A stretch of DNA of 64,000 bases from Didymodactylos carnosus (Eukaryota; Rotifera; Eurotatoria; Philodinida; Philodinidae). Below are positions 1-12,463 of the stretch, in pieces. Position numbers and translations under genes: made by a program. Every line of letters begins with the position of its first letter. The stretch's first letter is position 1. The stretch is from NCBI GenBank assembly GCA_905250885.1, contig CAJNOQ010000046.1:26758-90757 (forward strand), read 5' to 3'. Below the pieces are notes generated by a model that was given only the letters and a program-made list of their open reading frames with translations, had not been told where the DNA came from and did not search any database.

Positions 1-1703
1 AACAGCGTAACAAGTTCATCAACAGCATCTGTCTCAACAGGAACGTTTGCACAACCAATATCATCGGGTGTAACTCCACCAAGTTTGTCCGAAAAACTAT
101 TACAATTCGGTTCATCTTCAAATTTCAATTTCAACACCAATCCATCAATAAACCTACCTGTGACAACAACATCGCAGTTATTTCAACCAAGTATTATCAA
201 TTCGTCAGCTACAACTACAGTTCCATCAACATCAACTGGATTTCATATTAGTGGTGGTATAGCTCTACCCACAACAACACAGTCCGTTCCGCCAAATATA
301 TCTACCGCATCAACCACACAGTCTGGATCGATCAGCACATCGCTTACGCAAAGCACAAATAGTGTTCTCCCTGTCTCAACAACGATTGTTAGCAGTGTAC
401 CAAGTACTACTACAACACAAAATCCATCTGCGCAAATTACTACAGCAACAACAACAACAACATTTGGTCAGGGATTTAGCCTTAGTCCATTTAGTTCATT
501 TCCATCGTCATTATCGAGCGGTTTTCCAGTCCAAACAGCAAAACCATCAACAACCAGCACAGTTGCAAATATATCTTCTACAACAACTCCTTTTCTCTTT
601 GGTTCTTCAGCATCATCATTTGTGTCCCCTTTCAGCGGGTTTACTAATCCTTCTGCAAGTTTTCCAACAACAACTTCACAGGCAAATGTTTTAACAACAA
701 CAACGATACAGTCTCAACCATTTCAATCGATTGCTTCAACATCTCTTTCTCCACCAAACACCGTCGTTTCACTTTCTTCAACAACAATAGCTCAAACACC
801 AGCATCGTCGACTAGTACTTTTAGTACGTTTGGTGGAATCGGTTCTGGTACTTTTTCGACTTTTTCGACAACCATACCATCAACAAAAACATCAACATCA
901 GATATTCTATCAACTACAGCTACAACAGCAGCACCATTTCTGTTTGGGTCAACGGCAACATCACAATCCTCTGAGAAAGGTACGTGAAAACTTTTTGTTA
1001 AAAACAACTGTAAAAGAATGTTTGACTGCCATTGATATTCTATTATTAGTATAACTGATCTTATTTGTTTTTCAGAGTCATTTCCATTTGGATCATCACC
1101 ATCATTGTTTGGATTTCCGGCAACTTCTTCGCAGACTACAACATTACAACCATTTCAACCGAATATTTCCAGTTCATCAACCACTACTACAACAGCTGCT
1201 CCAATACCTGGTTTTGCGTTTAACCCATCTACTAATAGCAACAGTAGCAATGGTACCCAGTCGTCACTAGCCACCTCAACAGCGTTTGGTATCCCCACTA
1301 CATTAAATTTCAATTTCGGAGGAACTGCACCTAGTCAGCCAAATGGAAGCCCATTCCACTTTGGCGGTCAAGTACCATTTTCGACTTCGGTATCGGCGTC
1401 GGTAGTAAATCCGGGTGCTCAGGCATCTTCTGAAGGGTACGTAGTAAAAATCTTTTTTACTTCTTCACTGATTCTTCGGTATTTAAAATCTAAGAAAGGT
1501 AGATTGCTTTCAGTATCTATGGAAGTCTACAACATGTACTTTCTGTCAGGACTTCTATATTTACAAAAATCCATCTTCTCATTTAACAGTATGATTTCTG
1601 ATAACGTTTTTCCTTTCGTTTTAGTCCAAATCCGTTTAGTGCCACGGGTAATGAGACACCAAAACGCACATTTGCTAAAGCCAAACGACGAAAACCAATA
1701 TAA
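1..1703 (+). CDS. FG-repeat nucleoporin, C-terminal part (Nup153/POM121/Nup1-like), 5' truncated by window
   Basis: The reading frame is open from base 1, so the N-terminus lies outside the window. Exons are <1-979, 1076-1436 and 1625-1703 (472 aa visible), with GT-AG introns whose phases fit. The protein is almost entirely Ser/Thr-rich low-complexity sequence with scattered FG motifs (FLFGSS, FGGIGSG, FPFGSS, FNFGGT, FHFGGQ). This is the hallmark of natively unfolded nucleoporins that line the pore channel and bind importins. The extreme C-terminus is basic (TPKRTFAKAKRRKPI), resembling the basic tail ending Nup153, POM121 and yeast Nup1. No zinc fingers or folded domain are visible in this portion, so the exact family member cannot be fixed. 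Nucleoporin identity is fairly secure; orthology is not. Confidence 0.75.
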
Positions 1704-2673
1704 CTGACCTTTTTGTCACGCCTTATTCATAATTATTTGTTTTCCTCTATTGCACCAAGGGGCTTCTCTTATATTATTATTAAAAAAAGATAAATAAGAA
1801 TTCTTTTTCTTAAGATCATTTTTAATTTAATATATATTTCTGCATTAAATTTGTGGTTGTTAGAAGCATTATTAGTTAGTTAGTAAGTAACGTTATTAGT
1901 TACCATAATTAGTGAAATAGGCAGTAGAAGGTTGTTTTTTTGTTTACAGTACTGTTAGGCAAATTTCTTAACTCTCTAATATATATATTTTCTTTTGTTC
2001 AGTTAGCATTATTTTTGTATGAAAAAAAACCCCAATTGTTAATCGAAATTGTGCACTTTTTTCTGTCTATTTGCTCCATGTTTTTTGTGTGTGAATGTTT
2101 TCTGTTATTGTATTATTGTTCATTAGATAAGCTGATTAAACTTTCGGCCTGAGTCTTTTGCATTATGTTTTCTGTGCGAACTGTTCGATCGTATTTAGCA
2201 AATAAAAAGAAAGACGAAGTTTGTGTTGTCTTTTTTTATGTTTCGTTTTGTGTTTCTGTTTATATCAACACTTTAGTAAGTAGTATAAGATAGAAAAAAA
2301 CAACTAACATATTCGTCGTTACTTATTTTGTATATCCGCCAATATAGAAAAGCGGCGGGTTTTTTTCTGTTTTTTTCGTACAAGTTTTAATTGAATCATC
2401 TCTGTTCTTGCACGCAAAATAAATCTGATAAGAAATGAGTAATGCTTTTTTTTTTCTTTTGTTTAACTAGTAACTATTTATTCAGAAAATTTTTGATATC
2501 AGCCTTTCACAAACTCGAAGTTTAATTTATATAAACTTAGTTTAAACTTGCTGACTTAGGATCTTTTGTGTGTTCTTAATCATTCAAGATAAAACTTACT
2601 GTTGTCTGCACTCTTTTTTTTAGATCATTCTACTTTTCTACTCCTTTACATTCGAAATCTATTATCAAAGAGA
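1704..2673. other. 3' UTR and intergenic spacer, no further gene seen
   Basis: A T-rich spacer between the nucleoporin stop and BUD31. It holds the candidate polyadenylation signal at 2201. A polypyrimidine tract plus AG at 2611-2623 could be a 3' splice site for the BUD31 leader. No conserved coding sequence was recognised. Confidence 0.5.
2201..2206 (+). terminator. Candidate polyadenylation signal of the FG nucleoporin gene
   Basis: AATAAA lies about 500 nt after the stop codon, in a T-rich 3' region and followed by a TG/T-rich stretch typical of a cleavage site. It is the first canonical hexamer followed by such a stretch, which is why it was chosen; a longer 3' UTR is possible. Confidence 0.35.
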
Positions 2674-3105
2674 ATGGTTAAAGTTCGTAAGAATAAACCA
2701 AAACCAGAAGGATGGGAATTAATTGAACCAACTTTAGATGAATTAGATGCAAAAATGCGAGAAGCAGAAATAGCACCACACGAAGGAAAACGCAAAGTGG
2801 AAACATTATGGCCAATATTCAAAATACATCATCAAAAATCACGTTTTCTGTTCGATTTATATTTTAAACGTAAAGCAATTAGCAAAGAATTATACGATTA
2901 TTGTATCAAAGAATCAATTGCTGATAAATCTTTAATTGCACAATGGAAAAAACAAGGTTACGAAAATTTATGTTGCCTACGTTGTATACAACCACGTGAT
3001 ACAAATTTTGGTAAAAAGTGTGTTTGCCGTGTGCCAAAAGAAAAACTAGAAGAAGGAAAAGTTGTAGAATGTGTTCATTGTGGATGTCGTGGATGTTCAG
3101 GTTAG
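2674..3105 (+). CDS. BUD31: BUD31 / G10 pre-mRNA splicing factor
   Basis: A single uninterrupted exon encodes 143 aa, against 144 aa in human. The protein begins [20 protein letters not shown], keeps the family blocks [19 protein letters not shown] and [20 protein letters not shown], and ends in the Cys-rich zinc-binding tail ([25 protein letters not shown]). BUD31 is a nuclear component of the activated spliceosome, within the NineTeen-associated group. The start at 2674 was chosen because it gives the conserved MVKVR N-terminus; the open frame upstream is not conserved. A T-tract plus AG lies 50 nt upstream of the ATG. The lack of introns is notable among intron-rich neighbours but not unusual for so short a gene. 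Identification is essentially certain. Confidence 0.97.
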   Translation: MVKVRKNKPKPEGWELIEPTLDELDAKMREAEIAPHEGKRKVETLWPIFKIHHQKSRFLFDLYFKRKAISKELYDYCIKESIADKSLIAQWKKQGYENLCCLRCIQPRDTNFGKKCVCRVPKEKLEEGKVVECVHCGCRGCSG

Positions 3106-6100
3106 ATGCTCAAAAAAACAACAACTTGTTATTGTAATTTTACTTTGTACATGTTACGATTTAAATGATTATGTGCTTTCATTTTGTGTCATTGTTCTAC
3201 TGTTTTTTGTTTGTAAAATATGAGCTGTATAGTAAAATAAGGAAAAAACAATAGATATTCAACTCAGTTAACTTCTTAAGACAAGTAAAAAAAACAATCA
3301 ATTTTAAAGGTAATATTATTACATATGAAGGTGGAACCGACGTTAAACGATAACGAACATCCTTTTCAAATCTCCTTTCACCTCAAGAAAGTCGATTTTG
3401 AAATTCACTCATGGTGTCCTAAAGTTCGTACTTTCAATTGCACCAATTGTTATGTTTCGAAAATACGTTTTTCGAGTTTTTAAGCAAGTTTTCTAAAAGC
3501 GTAGAACCACAGTTACATTAGCCCAAAACGTAGTAGTTTTATGAAAAAATCTCTACGCAAGAAAATACCTATACAGCATAGACATGCATGCATGAATACT
3601 GGATTGAACGTGATTGAAAACTTATAAAAATACATATATAAATTTTTCGACTTCTCAAGAAATATATTTTTTTCGAACAAAAGCAGCGCGCATTTCTCTT
3701 TATTGCCTGTTTTTAGAACTGTTTTCATTTACAAGATTTCTCTTCAATTTTAAACTCGACAAAGTTCGATTTGATCCTCAATTAAACAGAAAATTCGGTA
3801 CTGTGACATACCAAAGCCGATTATTCGTGTGAGGTTGATAGGATTAATATTCGCTAAAAATTTCTTTAAGATTGGACACTTCTCTCAAGAATAGATTTCT
3901 GGAAGGAGGGCTTAAAGAAGTTGAATGAATGCCGAGTTTGTTTTAATATGAACAAAAAAGAAAACTATAATATCAAAAACCAAACATAAACAACAACATG
4001 TGCTACAACTATACTTTCTTTTATCAGCAAAGATAAACATTTAACCAAAAGCAAAATTTTCTACAAGAAATTGTATGTAAAATAGTTTCGGTGGACGAGA
4101 ATGAATTTTGTAGATAAACCTTTTGTCAACGTCAATTAAGATTATTGGGGTTCATAACATAAACACATTAAAAACGTCTATGTTGTCTAAGTGAAATTTT
4201 CGAAGGTTATAAAACAAGGTTCAGAATTATTATTTTTATACACGTTAGTCTATTGTGGGTGATAGTCCTTGTAAAAAAAGCGTAATTCTACCACATTGCA
4301 AACTAACCCTATCATATTTGTTCAAAAGAAGAGTACTATTATTATCTGAGGAATTTATCCAAGTTCCAATCACACCTATTACCAATTTTATTTAAGTAAC
4401 TCCAGTTTGTTCATGGATTATTTCATATCAAAGAGGATTCTTCTCAGATTTAAAATAGAATATTTTCAACACGATATGTTTTAGTAATGTGTTCCATTAG
4501 GTTAAAGGTTAACGTAGCATAAAAATTTAAGATTGAATATCATCTATTTGCACATAGAAATAGAAGAGGATGAAAGTATTCTTATGCTTATGTGCATTTG
4601 ATTTAACGATAAACGTATCACCTGATTCACGACAAAAAATACGACGATTATGTACAATAACAGTTTTCTTTTCTGTATCAGACAGTACTGCACGTTCTTG
4701 TTTCAATAAATGTTAATAAAATAAAAATGAAATATCTTTGTTTATTCCAGTTCATTCTCTTCTTACTCGGCATGTTATTTTTGGTGGTCATGATGATGAT
4801 GTTGGAAAGTCATTTGTGTAATCTAGTTGTAGTTTTTCAGAATAATTTGGAATCACCTATCGCTGAATTTATTAGAACGGTTAGTTAATTTACATGATGA
4901 TGGCATAACAACTGTAATTGTCATAGAAAAAATAAACTATTACTCATAAAGCCCGTTATTTATCCCGCACTTTCTTCATGAGTTTTAGTGAAGGTGTAAT
5001 GGCAGATTTGTCTTTAGATATCTGTATTTTTCTATCGAAGACTACTTCGTCACTTTCTCTAGGTTCGGTTCAGGCTGACTTTCGCCGGCATATCCGTTTC
5101 TAGTTGGATGTGGAACGACAGTGTTACAGATATCTAGCTTCTTAAACGTCAACCATTTTTCAAATCGTTGGAAACAACGACAGCGGTGGGGCTGTCGTAA
5201 TCGAACACTGATATCTACAAATTAACGTGAGTGACTTTACAAAATCGCATGAGTTCCTGTCCGACATGTATTTCAAGTTCGAACGCCGAAAAAGTTCATT
5301 AAAAGTCGATTAAATTGAGTAACCAATTTCTCTGAAAAGACAGATAATTTCACAAATCGTTTGTGTGAATGTGTGTGCACCATTGTCTTGACTTTTAAAA
5401 AAATATATTACTATATAGTATACACCACACCCCAGCCCTATAGGCTGTACCGTTGCTGGAAAAATAGTACCTATCGAACAACAGTAGCATAGCGGCAGCA
5501 TTACTATAGAATCAGCTGTTCATCGATCGGTGTATTTTACGGCTTGTTGGAGAATATTCATATTTTTTTTCCATTAGGTTGCATAGGGGTGGACCACATG
5601 TTATTCTGCAAGAAAATGTCAGCTCTACAAATCTAGATACATGGAAGAAGCAGTAGCGATTAGTGAATTGCGTTTCAACAATCATAGTTTTAAGGACTTC
5701 TGATAATGTTTCTTAAACTCTAACATAACGTTAGTTAGGATAGAAAAAATACAACTTCTGAAAATATATACACTTGAATTGGATCAATTGTTGTAACTAT
5801 GTTAAAAATGAAATATTTATCAAATCTTATTTCATAGATCTTATCGTATCGTGTTGTTTTTTGAAAATGACTTTCTATCTAAATTACGTTCTTTTATAAA
5901 AAAAAGAAGTTGCCGTCATTCATGCGAAAGTTTACTTAAGATGCCATATAGATCTACTATTCACAGAAAAGAACTAAAATTATAAAAAAAAAAGATAATT
6001 CATTTCTAAGAAATAATTTATGCTTAAACGGCTAATATGTATAGGAGAGAAAAAAAGATCTCTATTCAGCTCTCACGATGATTGAAAATGAATTTTCACT

Positions 6101-6230
6101 AGAATTTATCTCTGCATGCTTCAAAGTTATTATTTTTTCCTTATTTGAATGGATGTGAAAAAACACCGTAGAAAACTTATGCTTTCTCGTCAATGTATTT
6201 TCTAGAGCAGAAGTAACATATCTGTCAAAT
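3106..6230. other. Intergenic region without recognisable genes
   Basis: About 3.1 kb of A/T-rich sequence. The open frames here (for example around 3614-3832 and 5310-5501) have no recognisable protein character and are interrupted by low-complexity sequence. A short hairpin surrounds 5150-5200 (ACGACAGC/GCTGTCGT). No RNA gene was identified. Confidence 0.5.
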
Positions 6231-7252
6231 ATGGCACCGATACATTATTCAACGCCACGTCCAGTTGTTTTCTCTGGACCAAGCGGGTATTTAATTCTGC
6301 TTAGTAAAGGGATCATTTTACCAATGCTCGCTTATCTTCACGTGTATAACAGTCAGTTATCAAATTATTTCTTCTTTAGTTCTGGTAAGAGTACATTAAT
6401 TACAAAACTATTCAAAGAATATCCAACAGCGTTTGCTTATAGCATTTCACGTACGTTATGCTATATTCATGTCTACTGTGTTTTTTTATGCATAAATATT
6501 CACCTTCTAGATACAACACGTTCTTCCAGACCTGGTGAACAAAATGGGATAGGTAGATACTTTAAATGTAAAAAAAATATTTTGTTGTATGAATGTTTAT
6601 ACTCATTTTAGAATATCATTTTGTAACAAGAAATGATATGGAAAGAATGTTAATAAATGATGAATTTTTAGAATCAACCGAATTTTCTGGTAATCTCTAT
6701 GGAACAAGGTATAGATGCTTTAAAAAAAGAAATCTATTGATTCTTACTATTAACAATATACTGATCAAGTTTGCTTTCATTATTAGCAAAAAATCTGTTG
6801 AAGATGTGGCTAAAACAGGAAAAATATGTATACTGGATGTTGATAAACAAGGTGTTAAAAATATAAAGAAAACCGATCTAAATCCAACGTATATTTATAT
6901 TAGTCCACCAAGTTATGAAGTTCTTGTGAGTAATATTGTGAACAAAATAAGCACTTAGATAGGTGTTGTTCATCATGTTTAGGAGAAAAGATTGCGCGGT
7001 CGTCAGACAGAAAATGAGAGTGCCATTGTGAAACGTTTACAAGAAGCAAAAGAAGCAATGGAATTTAGTAAAGAATCGGGCGTTTATCATCATATTGTTG
7101 TTAATGATAATCTTGACGTGGCTTATAATTTTCTAAAAGATCTTTTAATAAAAGTATGTTTATTACTTAATATTTTTCTTCTACATATTGAATTTACGTT
7201 TCACTTCTAGGAAATCGATGAAGTTGTCAAACATCAAAATGCTGCCCATTAA
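6231..7252 (+). CDS. GUK1: Guanylate kinase (GMP kinase)
   Basis: Seven exons: 6231-6286, 6380-6450, 6511-6552, 6612-6708, 6787-6925, 6983-7153 and 7211-7252, giving 205 aa (human GUK1 is about 197). The enzyme phosphorylates GMP to GDP with ATP in the cytosol. The P-loop GPSGSGKST is at residues 16-24, split by intron 1. The GMP-binding block HTTRSSRPGEQNG follows, then YHFVTRNDM, FSGNLYGTSK, ICILDVDKQGVKNIK, the LID arginines in EKRLRGRQTE, and VVNDNLDVAY. All introns are under about 100 nt with standard GT-AG ends, and the phases agree. TTTTCTAG at 6198-6205 precedes the ATG by 25 nt and looks like a 3' splice site for a leader. No missing catalytic residue was noticed. Confidence 0.97.
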
Positions 7253-9201
7253 AGAGAATTATTATTTAATTTTATTAGAAATGTAGTTTGAAAAATCTAA
7301 ATATTTTTTTATACAATGAACTGCCTTGACATACAATTTAAAAAAATCGCTCTTCTTTCGCTTTATGTCCTTGAGTCTTAATTTTATTTTTGTGTATGTA
7401 ATCTCCTTCTGTATTTATTTATTTATTAATAGTCAAATTTTTTTTTTGTCTAATCAAAAATGAAGCTCTGAGAAAAACAATATGCAATCGTTTACGATAT
7501 TAAGACTTTTCAAGATATTTTTTTTGTTAACTTTCCTCAAAGGAAGTAATTTAGTTATAAATTGAGTCTGCTATATATATTGAATGTTCGTATATGTATA
7601 CTGTTGTATACATCACTACATGCTTACTGTATAAATACAAGAGATTTGTAAACATATATATTTTCAATACACAACTGAGCTATATCTGACAATTGTTGAG
7701 ATCAAATTTTGCTCATCTCTTTCATCTATTCATAGTGTCTCTACTCTCCTTCGCTAAATTTACAGCAATCCATTATGTATTATGTCACATTTTGAATTTT
7801 GGTAGTTTGATTTATTCTATTAATTCTTATTTGAACCATATGCGGTTTTAATGTATTCGCATCAATTATTAAGGGAGAGGTGACTGATGCTAACATGAAC
7901 AGCAGTTAGAATTTATGATGAAAGTTAGCGTGATGAGTGTATCATTCATTAACTCGTTTTGAAAAAAAATCAGAAAGTATTCTAGAAAACATCGTTAGTC
8001 TCGACTCTGTACCGATGTGGTACACATTTTTTAATCAACTTGATTATATTTTTGCTTAAATGGATATCCGATTGCTTTCGTGCACTTTTTGTTATATGGG
8101 TTGCGTGTCCTAAAAATGTATGACTATGGAAAGAAGAAATACACAGACGACGTGATTTTTATGTTAACAAACTATTGTGTGAGGAAATTCGAAAAACATG
8201 TACAGTTTGAAAAGAATTGTTACGATTTATGATCTTAACACACTCTCTGCCATATACTTTAGCCAAAATGCATTTCAGAATAATAATTTCCTTTTAGGAC
8301 CATATATGCTAACTGAATATAACAAATCGGAACTCTTTTTTACAAGAAATCGAACAATTAGCGAAAAGTAATATAGTCAACAGATGCAAAATTGTTAATT
8401 TGAGTGAAAGAGGACAAATTATTTGAATATTAAAATCATTGATAAGATCATTCAAAAATAAGTTAGTTAAGCTTGTTTTAAGAAAGATATGTTTTAGATC
8501 TTGGAATACTTTCGAGCTCATGAACCGGTTTTGGTAGATGATATTCTCCATCTGATTTATCATACTATAATTTAGTATTTCACGAAATATTTAACTTTAT
8601 ATCACAAACATTTTGCCTTGCAGATGACGAGAGGCAATTAGTATCAACACGTTGTTCTGAGTCAAGTGGTGAGGATTAAAATTCGTCATGATTACCAATC
8701 GGATTCGTTTGATTTTTAATTGAAAATCGCACGCTGAATATTTCCTGTATTATGAACATTTCTATGTGGTTGATAAATAATTCTAGAACGATTAGGCACG
8801 CACTGTATCAACATTATGGCTTTTGATGAACGATAAGATATTGTCTATAATAATACTGTAACCAATATCTCGAGACATCCAGAATTAGAGCGTAATACTT
8901 AACAAAATGTGTGTGCTACTATAAAAGTTCATACGCTATGCTATATTTCTATTTACGTCGTCAATTACTAAATACAATGATAAGTACAAGTTCTCGAATC
9001 TAAATCATGCCATTGTTCACAATAAATGAAATGAGATTTGTTACGTGATTTTTGCCCTGATCATTTCTATACTTTTGACATAAAAAACTTGATTTCTTTT
9101 AATCCAGATCTGTTGCATAGATTAGTTCTCGCTTCGTCGACTCACTCTCACAAAGTCACTCTTACACCGCCCTTCCGCCTTTGATATTCTTTGAAGTCAT
9201 A

Positions 9202-9245
9202 TTCTCGTTTCGCCGACTTTTTTCGAAAAGTTGGTGAAACGAGAA
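9202..9245. repeat. Short inverted repeat (hairpin)
   Basis: The left arm begins TTCTCGTTTCGCCGACTTTT and the right arm is its reverse complement at 18 of 20 positions, separated by a few bases. It lies beyond the CFAP96 3' end. It could be a relic of a small palindromic element; no function can be assigned. Confidence 0.5.
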
Positions 9246-9442
9246 GACGCCATTGCATATATCTCGTTACCATGATCAAAAGCATGTTATATTTGTGATC
9301 CTTTTTTCATTTTGTCCGAAGCAATTTTCTTAAAATAAATTTTGCTGTTATCTTTTCTAGTTTTATCTAATAATACAGTTATTCATTACTTTATAGCTAG
9401 GTTTTTTTATATAACTATTGTTACTGTTCAAAGTCTCGACAT

Positions 9443-9448
9443 TTTATT
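9443..9448 (-). terminator. Candidate polyadenylation signal of CFAP96
   Basis: TTTATT on the + strand reads AATAAA on the - strand, about 80 nt past the CFAP96 stop codon, a normal position for a short 3' UTR. Confidence 0.35.
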
Positions 9449-9525
9449 TTCGTATAAAAATAAGGCGTTTGTACAAAAAAACCTTCTAAAGTAGAAAACT
9501 AAAAATCAGTATGTTATAAAACTTA

Positions 9526-11231
9526 TCACACAGCTATTCTTTGTGACATTGTTGGCGATACGTTAAATGCCGAATAGCTATGCATATTTTTGTAATTTTG
9601 ACGATTTATCTGTAAATTAACATTTTTACTTATTGTTGACTCGGAAGGCCGAGATTTAGGAAATTTATTTGGATAAAACGTTTTGCCTTGTTTGTTCACT
9701 TCATTTTTAACCTGAGAATAGATTGTACCAATAACAAATGGATCCTTTTCCGATCGAAGTGGAAATTTTGAAAAACAACCATCTTTATTACCACCCAGCT
9801 AAAAAATGATAGAAAAACAAATAATTCCTAATTACAGATTCTTAGAAGAAAAATTCATACGCTTTTTCCTGGAGAACTCGGTTTAAACGGTTTTGTGTCG
9901 GATGGAGCTGATTTCGATCGTTCTTTGTCTCCACCTCCTTTTACTTTTCCATCTTCAAGAAATGGATTTCTATCAAAATATTCTTTTGGGTGCATATTTA
10001 ACTTAAAAACGCCAGCTTTTGTTGCTGTTTTATGACTTTCTGCTTCTTTCTACAATAAAAAAATATGGCTATTATGAACTGGACAATAGAGATAGGACAA
10101 GGTACAAATTATGACCCGAGATCTTTTTAGCTGTGAAGTATATAAAGTTTTGTGATGGATAACTAAATAAGTCTTTTAGTTCTTTACTCCCTTTAATCCT
10201 TCTAGTCAACTTATAAGGTCCAAGTTGCAATCAATCACACTGCAATTATTTAGAGACTAAAGAAGTAAAGTTAATAAAGAATCAAAAGGAGAAAAATCCT
10301 AATAGGTCTAAACGTATAGCAGGGATAAGAAAGTAAAATGAAAAGATAGACAGGATATATGTTCAGAAAAACGTGACGTATCGTATTGAACATTGGCTTT
10401 TAGAAATGTGAAATCGATAGCTTATTATGCAGGTTAGAAAGATCTCCAGACAAATTTTCAGTCCTCATGGACAAGATCAATAATGTCGTTCGTTCACCTT
10501 TTGAGCGTCAAGCGGTGCATCATAATTGTCTGTTTTATCTTTGTATGCGTACGGTGGATCTTTTTCAATTCCCAAATTCGGATAACTACGATATCAAATA
10601 AATGCAGTACTTATAAAAAACAGAAAGTAGAATGGTAAGTGTAATATACCCGTATCCTGTTCCCTTTTTGGATGGGTTTACTTTAAAATTGATTTTTTCT
10701 GATTCATATTTTGATTTTTCACGATATTTTGGTTTCGTAGGATCAATATCCCTGACTGGACCTTGAAATGTGCCAAAAAACGAGCCAAGGCCCTCGCTAG
10801 AAATCAGAATCACTTACACATGTTTGCTATCTTCAATATGGATACGAAGACGATACTCACGGACTTCTCGTTCTATACATTGAGACAAATGGTTTGTTAA
10901 CGATATTTTTTTCTTTCTCTTTCAAACGCATCTTGCGTCTCATTGATATTGGATCAATATATGATCCGGGTAATATCTTAAATTCTTTATCAAAGTAGCC
11001 AGCTAACGAACCTGTCGAACGTTCTTTCGATCCTCTACTTAACATTTGTTTCTGTTTATATGCTGCTTCGTTAAAATTAACTAAAATTCAAAACTGTTTG
11101 TTTAAATAAATATAGTACCAATTTCTTTACTTACACCGAGCTGCTTCTTTGAATGGATCTTTAATCGTAACATATTCCATTTCTTTAAACAAACCAATAC
11201 GATCCATATCGGGTTTCGTTGTACTCCCCAT
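9526..11231 (-). CDS. CFAP96: Cilia- and flagella-associated protein 96 (C4orf47 family)
   Basis: Six exons on the - strand: 11231-11135, 11080-10861, 10796-10650, 10585-10498, 10049-9861 and 9798-9526, giving 337 aa (human about 309). Blocks recalled from CFAP96 occur in order: DMDRIGLFKEMEYVTI, FNEAAYKQKQML.RGSKE, GSLAGYFD, GLGSFFGTFQGPV, NPSKKGTGYGYPN, GVFKLNMHPKEYFD.NPF, KPFKPSSPGKS, SEKDPFV and FPKSRPSEST. CFAP96 is associated with cilia and the centrosome region; its biochemical role is poorly known. The donor of exon 1 was placed at GTAAGT so that the frame joins to FNFNEAAY. Assignment rests on motif order recalled from the family, so some caution is warranted. No splice-acceptor-like site is obvious just before the ATG. 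Confidence 0.88.
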
Positions 11232-11658
11232 AGTGGCAAAGTTTTCAAGAAATTAAAGAGGTTTGACTTCCAAAAATAAAACGCACCAAAAAATATAGCT
11301 TTTGAATCGCTTGTCCAACACTGCAATGGCAGTAATCAACACAAACCAGTAAGTAATAACTCCGGTTTTAGTCCCAGGTCTGATATTATAATTCTGCAAT
11401 AAACAATTTTTGTTGACCTCATAAAGGATGAAATAAAAACTTTTTAACTCCATTATCGTTGACGTCACTATAACAACACTACACAGAAAGAGAAAAAAAC
11501 ATTTTTAGCACATAACGACATTATCAATTCAGATTTGCTCTGTCATACATGCTACTTTTTAGATTAGCACAAACGGTAGCTCATTCTTCTCTGTCATTAT
11601 TTTACGTCACGGGCACACAAGTAGAACATGAAATTCATCATTGTAAACCTAATAGTGC

Positions 11659-12463
11659 CCAGGCACAAAAAAATCGTTAGAAACGGCAAAAAAACGCGTT
11701 TTTTAAAAACACGTTACGAAACTCCCGTTTTCCATGGGACGCAACGCGTTTCATAATGTTTGTTTCATTTTCCGTTCTCACACGTTTTTCAAAAACAGTC
11801 TTTTGAACACCTTAGAAAGGCGTTACGTTTGCGTTAAAAACGTACAAAAAACGCATTTACAAACGTTCTAGAACGCGTTTCAGATGAAACATTTAACGCG
11901 TTTTTTGATCATTAAAAATGGAATAAAAACGCGTTTTGAGTCAGCTACTCCTGAATCGTTCCAGAAACGTGTTTCATAACGTTTGTTTCATTTTCCGTTC
12001 TCACGTGTTTTTAACGGTTGAAAAACGCAACAATCATTCACCGTCTTGTTTTGCGGTCAGCCGACTATATAAGCACAATCGAAATATCGAAGAGATATCA
12101 TCGTCTTTTCGTTCTTTTTTAGTTTTAGATCATCAGTTTTGTACTTCATTTATTCCAAGTCTCATCTTTGGCTTAACAAAAATTCTGGAACGATTTAGGA
12201 GCTGCAGACTTGATTCCGAAACGCGTTTTTATTCCGTTTTTAACGATCGAAAAACGCGTTAAATGTTTCATCTGAAACGCATTCTAGAGCGTTTGAAAAC
12301 GCTTTTTTTGTACGTTTTTAACGCGCAAAAGTAACGCGTTTCTAAGTTGTTCAAAAGACTGTTTAACGCGTTTTTCTTCGTTTCAAATGAAACATTTAAC
12401 GCGTTTTTTGATCGTTAAAAACGGAAAAAAAACGCATTTTAGGGTCAATTTTTTTGTGCCTGG
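11659..12463. mobile_element. Non-autonomous inverted-repeat element with ACGCGT-rich interior
   Basis: The ends are perfect 16-bp terminal inverted repeats: CCAGGCACAAAAAAAT at 11659-11674 and its reverse complement at 12448-12463. Inside, a block at about 11797-11945 recurs as an imperfect inverted copy at about 12205-12360. Part of it recurs again in direct orientation at about 12385-12440. A second direct repeat (GTTTGTTTCATTTTCCGTTC) occurs near 11760 and 11980. About ten ACGCGT hexamers are scattered through it, embedded in A/T-rich sequence. No transposase frame is present; the open frame at 11936-12262 falls across the repeats and is not a gene. No clear target-site duplication was found, so the superfamily is unknown. 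Confidence 0.75.

Larger units (their letters stand above)
7253..9525. other. Convergent intergenic region, no gene seen
   Basis: Spacer between the 3' ends of GUK1 (+) and CFAP96 (-). It is A/T-rich with no recognised coding sequence. A 20-bp imperfect hairpin (arms 9202-9221 and 9226-9245, built on TTCTCGTTTC/GAAACGAGAA) is the only clear structure. Confidence 0.5.

Noticed and set aside
9443-9640. Short palindromic A/T stretches near CFAP96 as regulatory sites
   Set aside because: Such matches are expected by chance at this base composition; nothing distinguishes them.
11936-12262. 108-codon open frame inside the ACGCGT element
   Set aside because: It crosses the repeat units and shows no transposase features. 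The frame is a by-product of the repeats.
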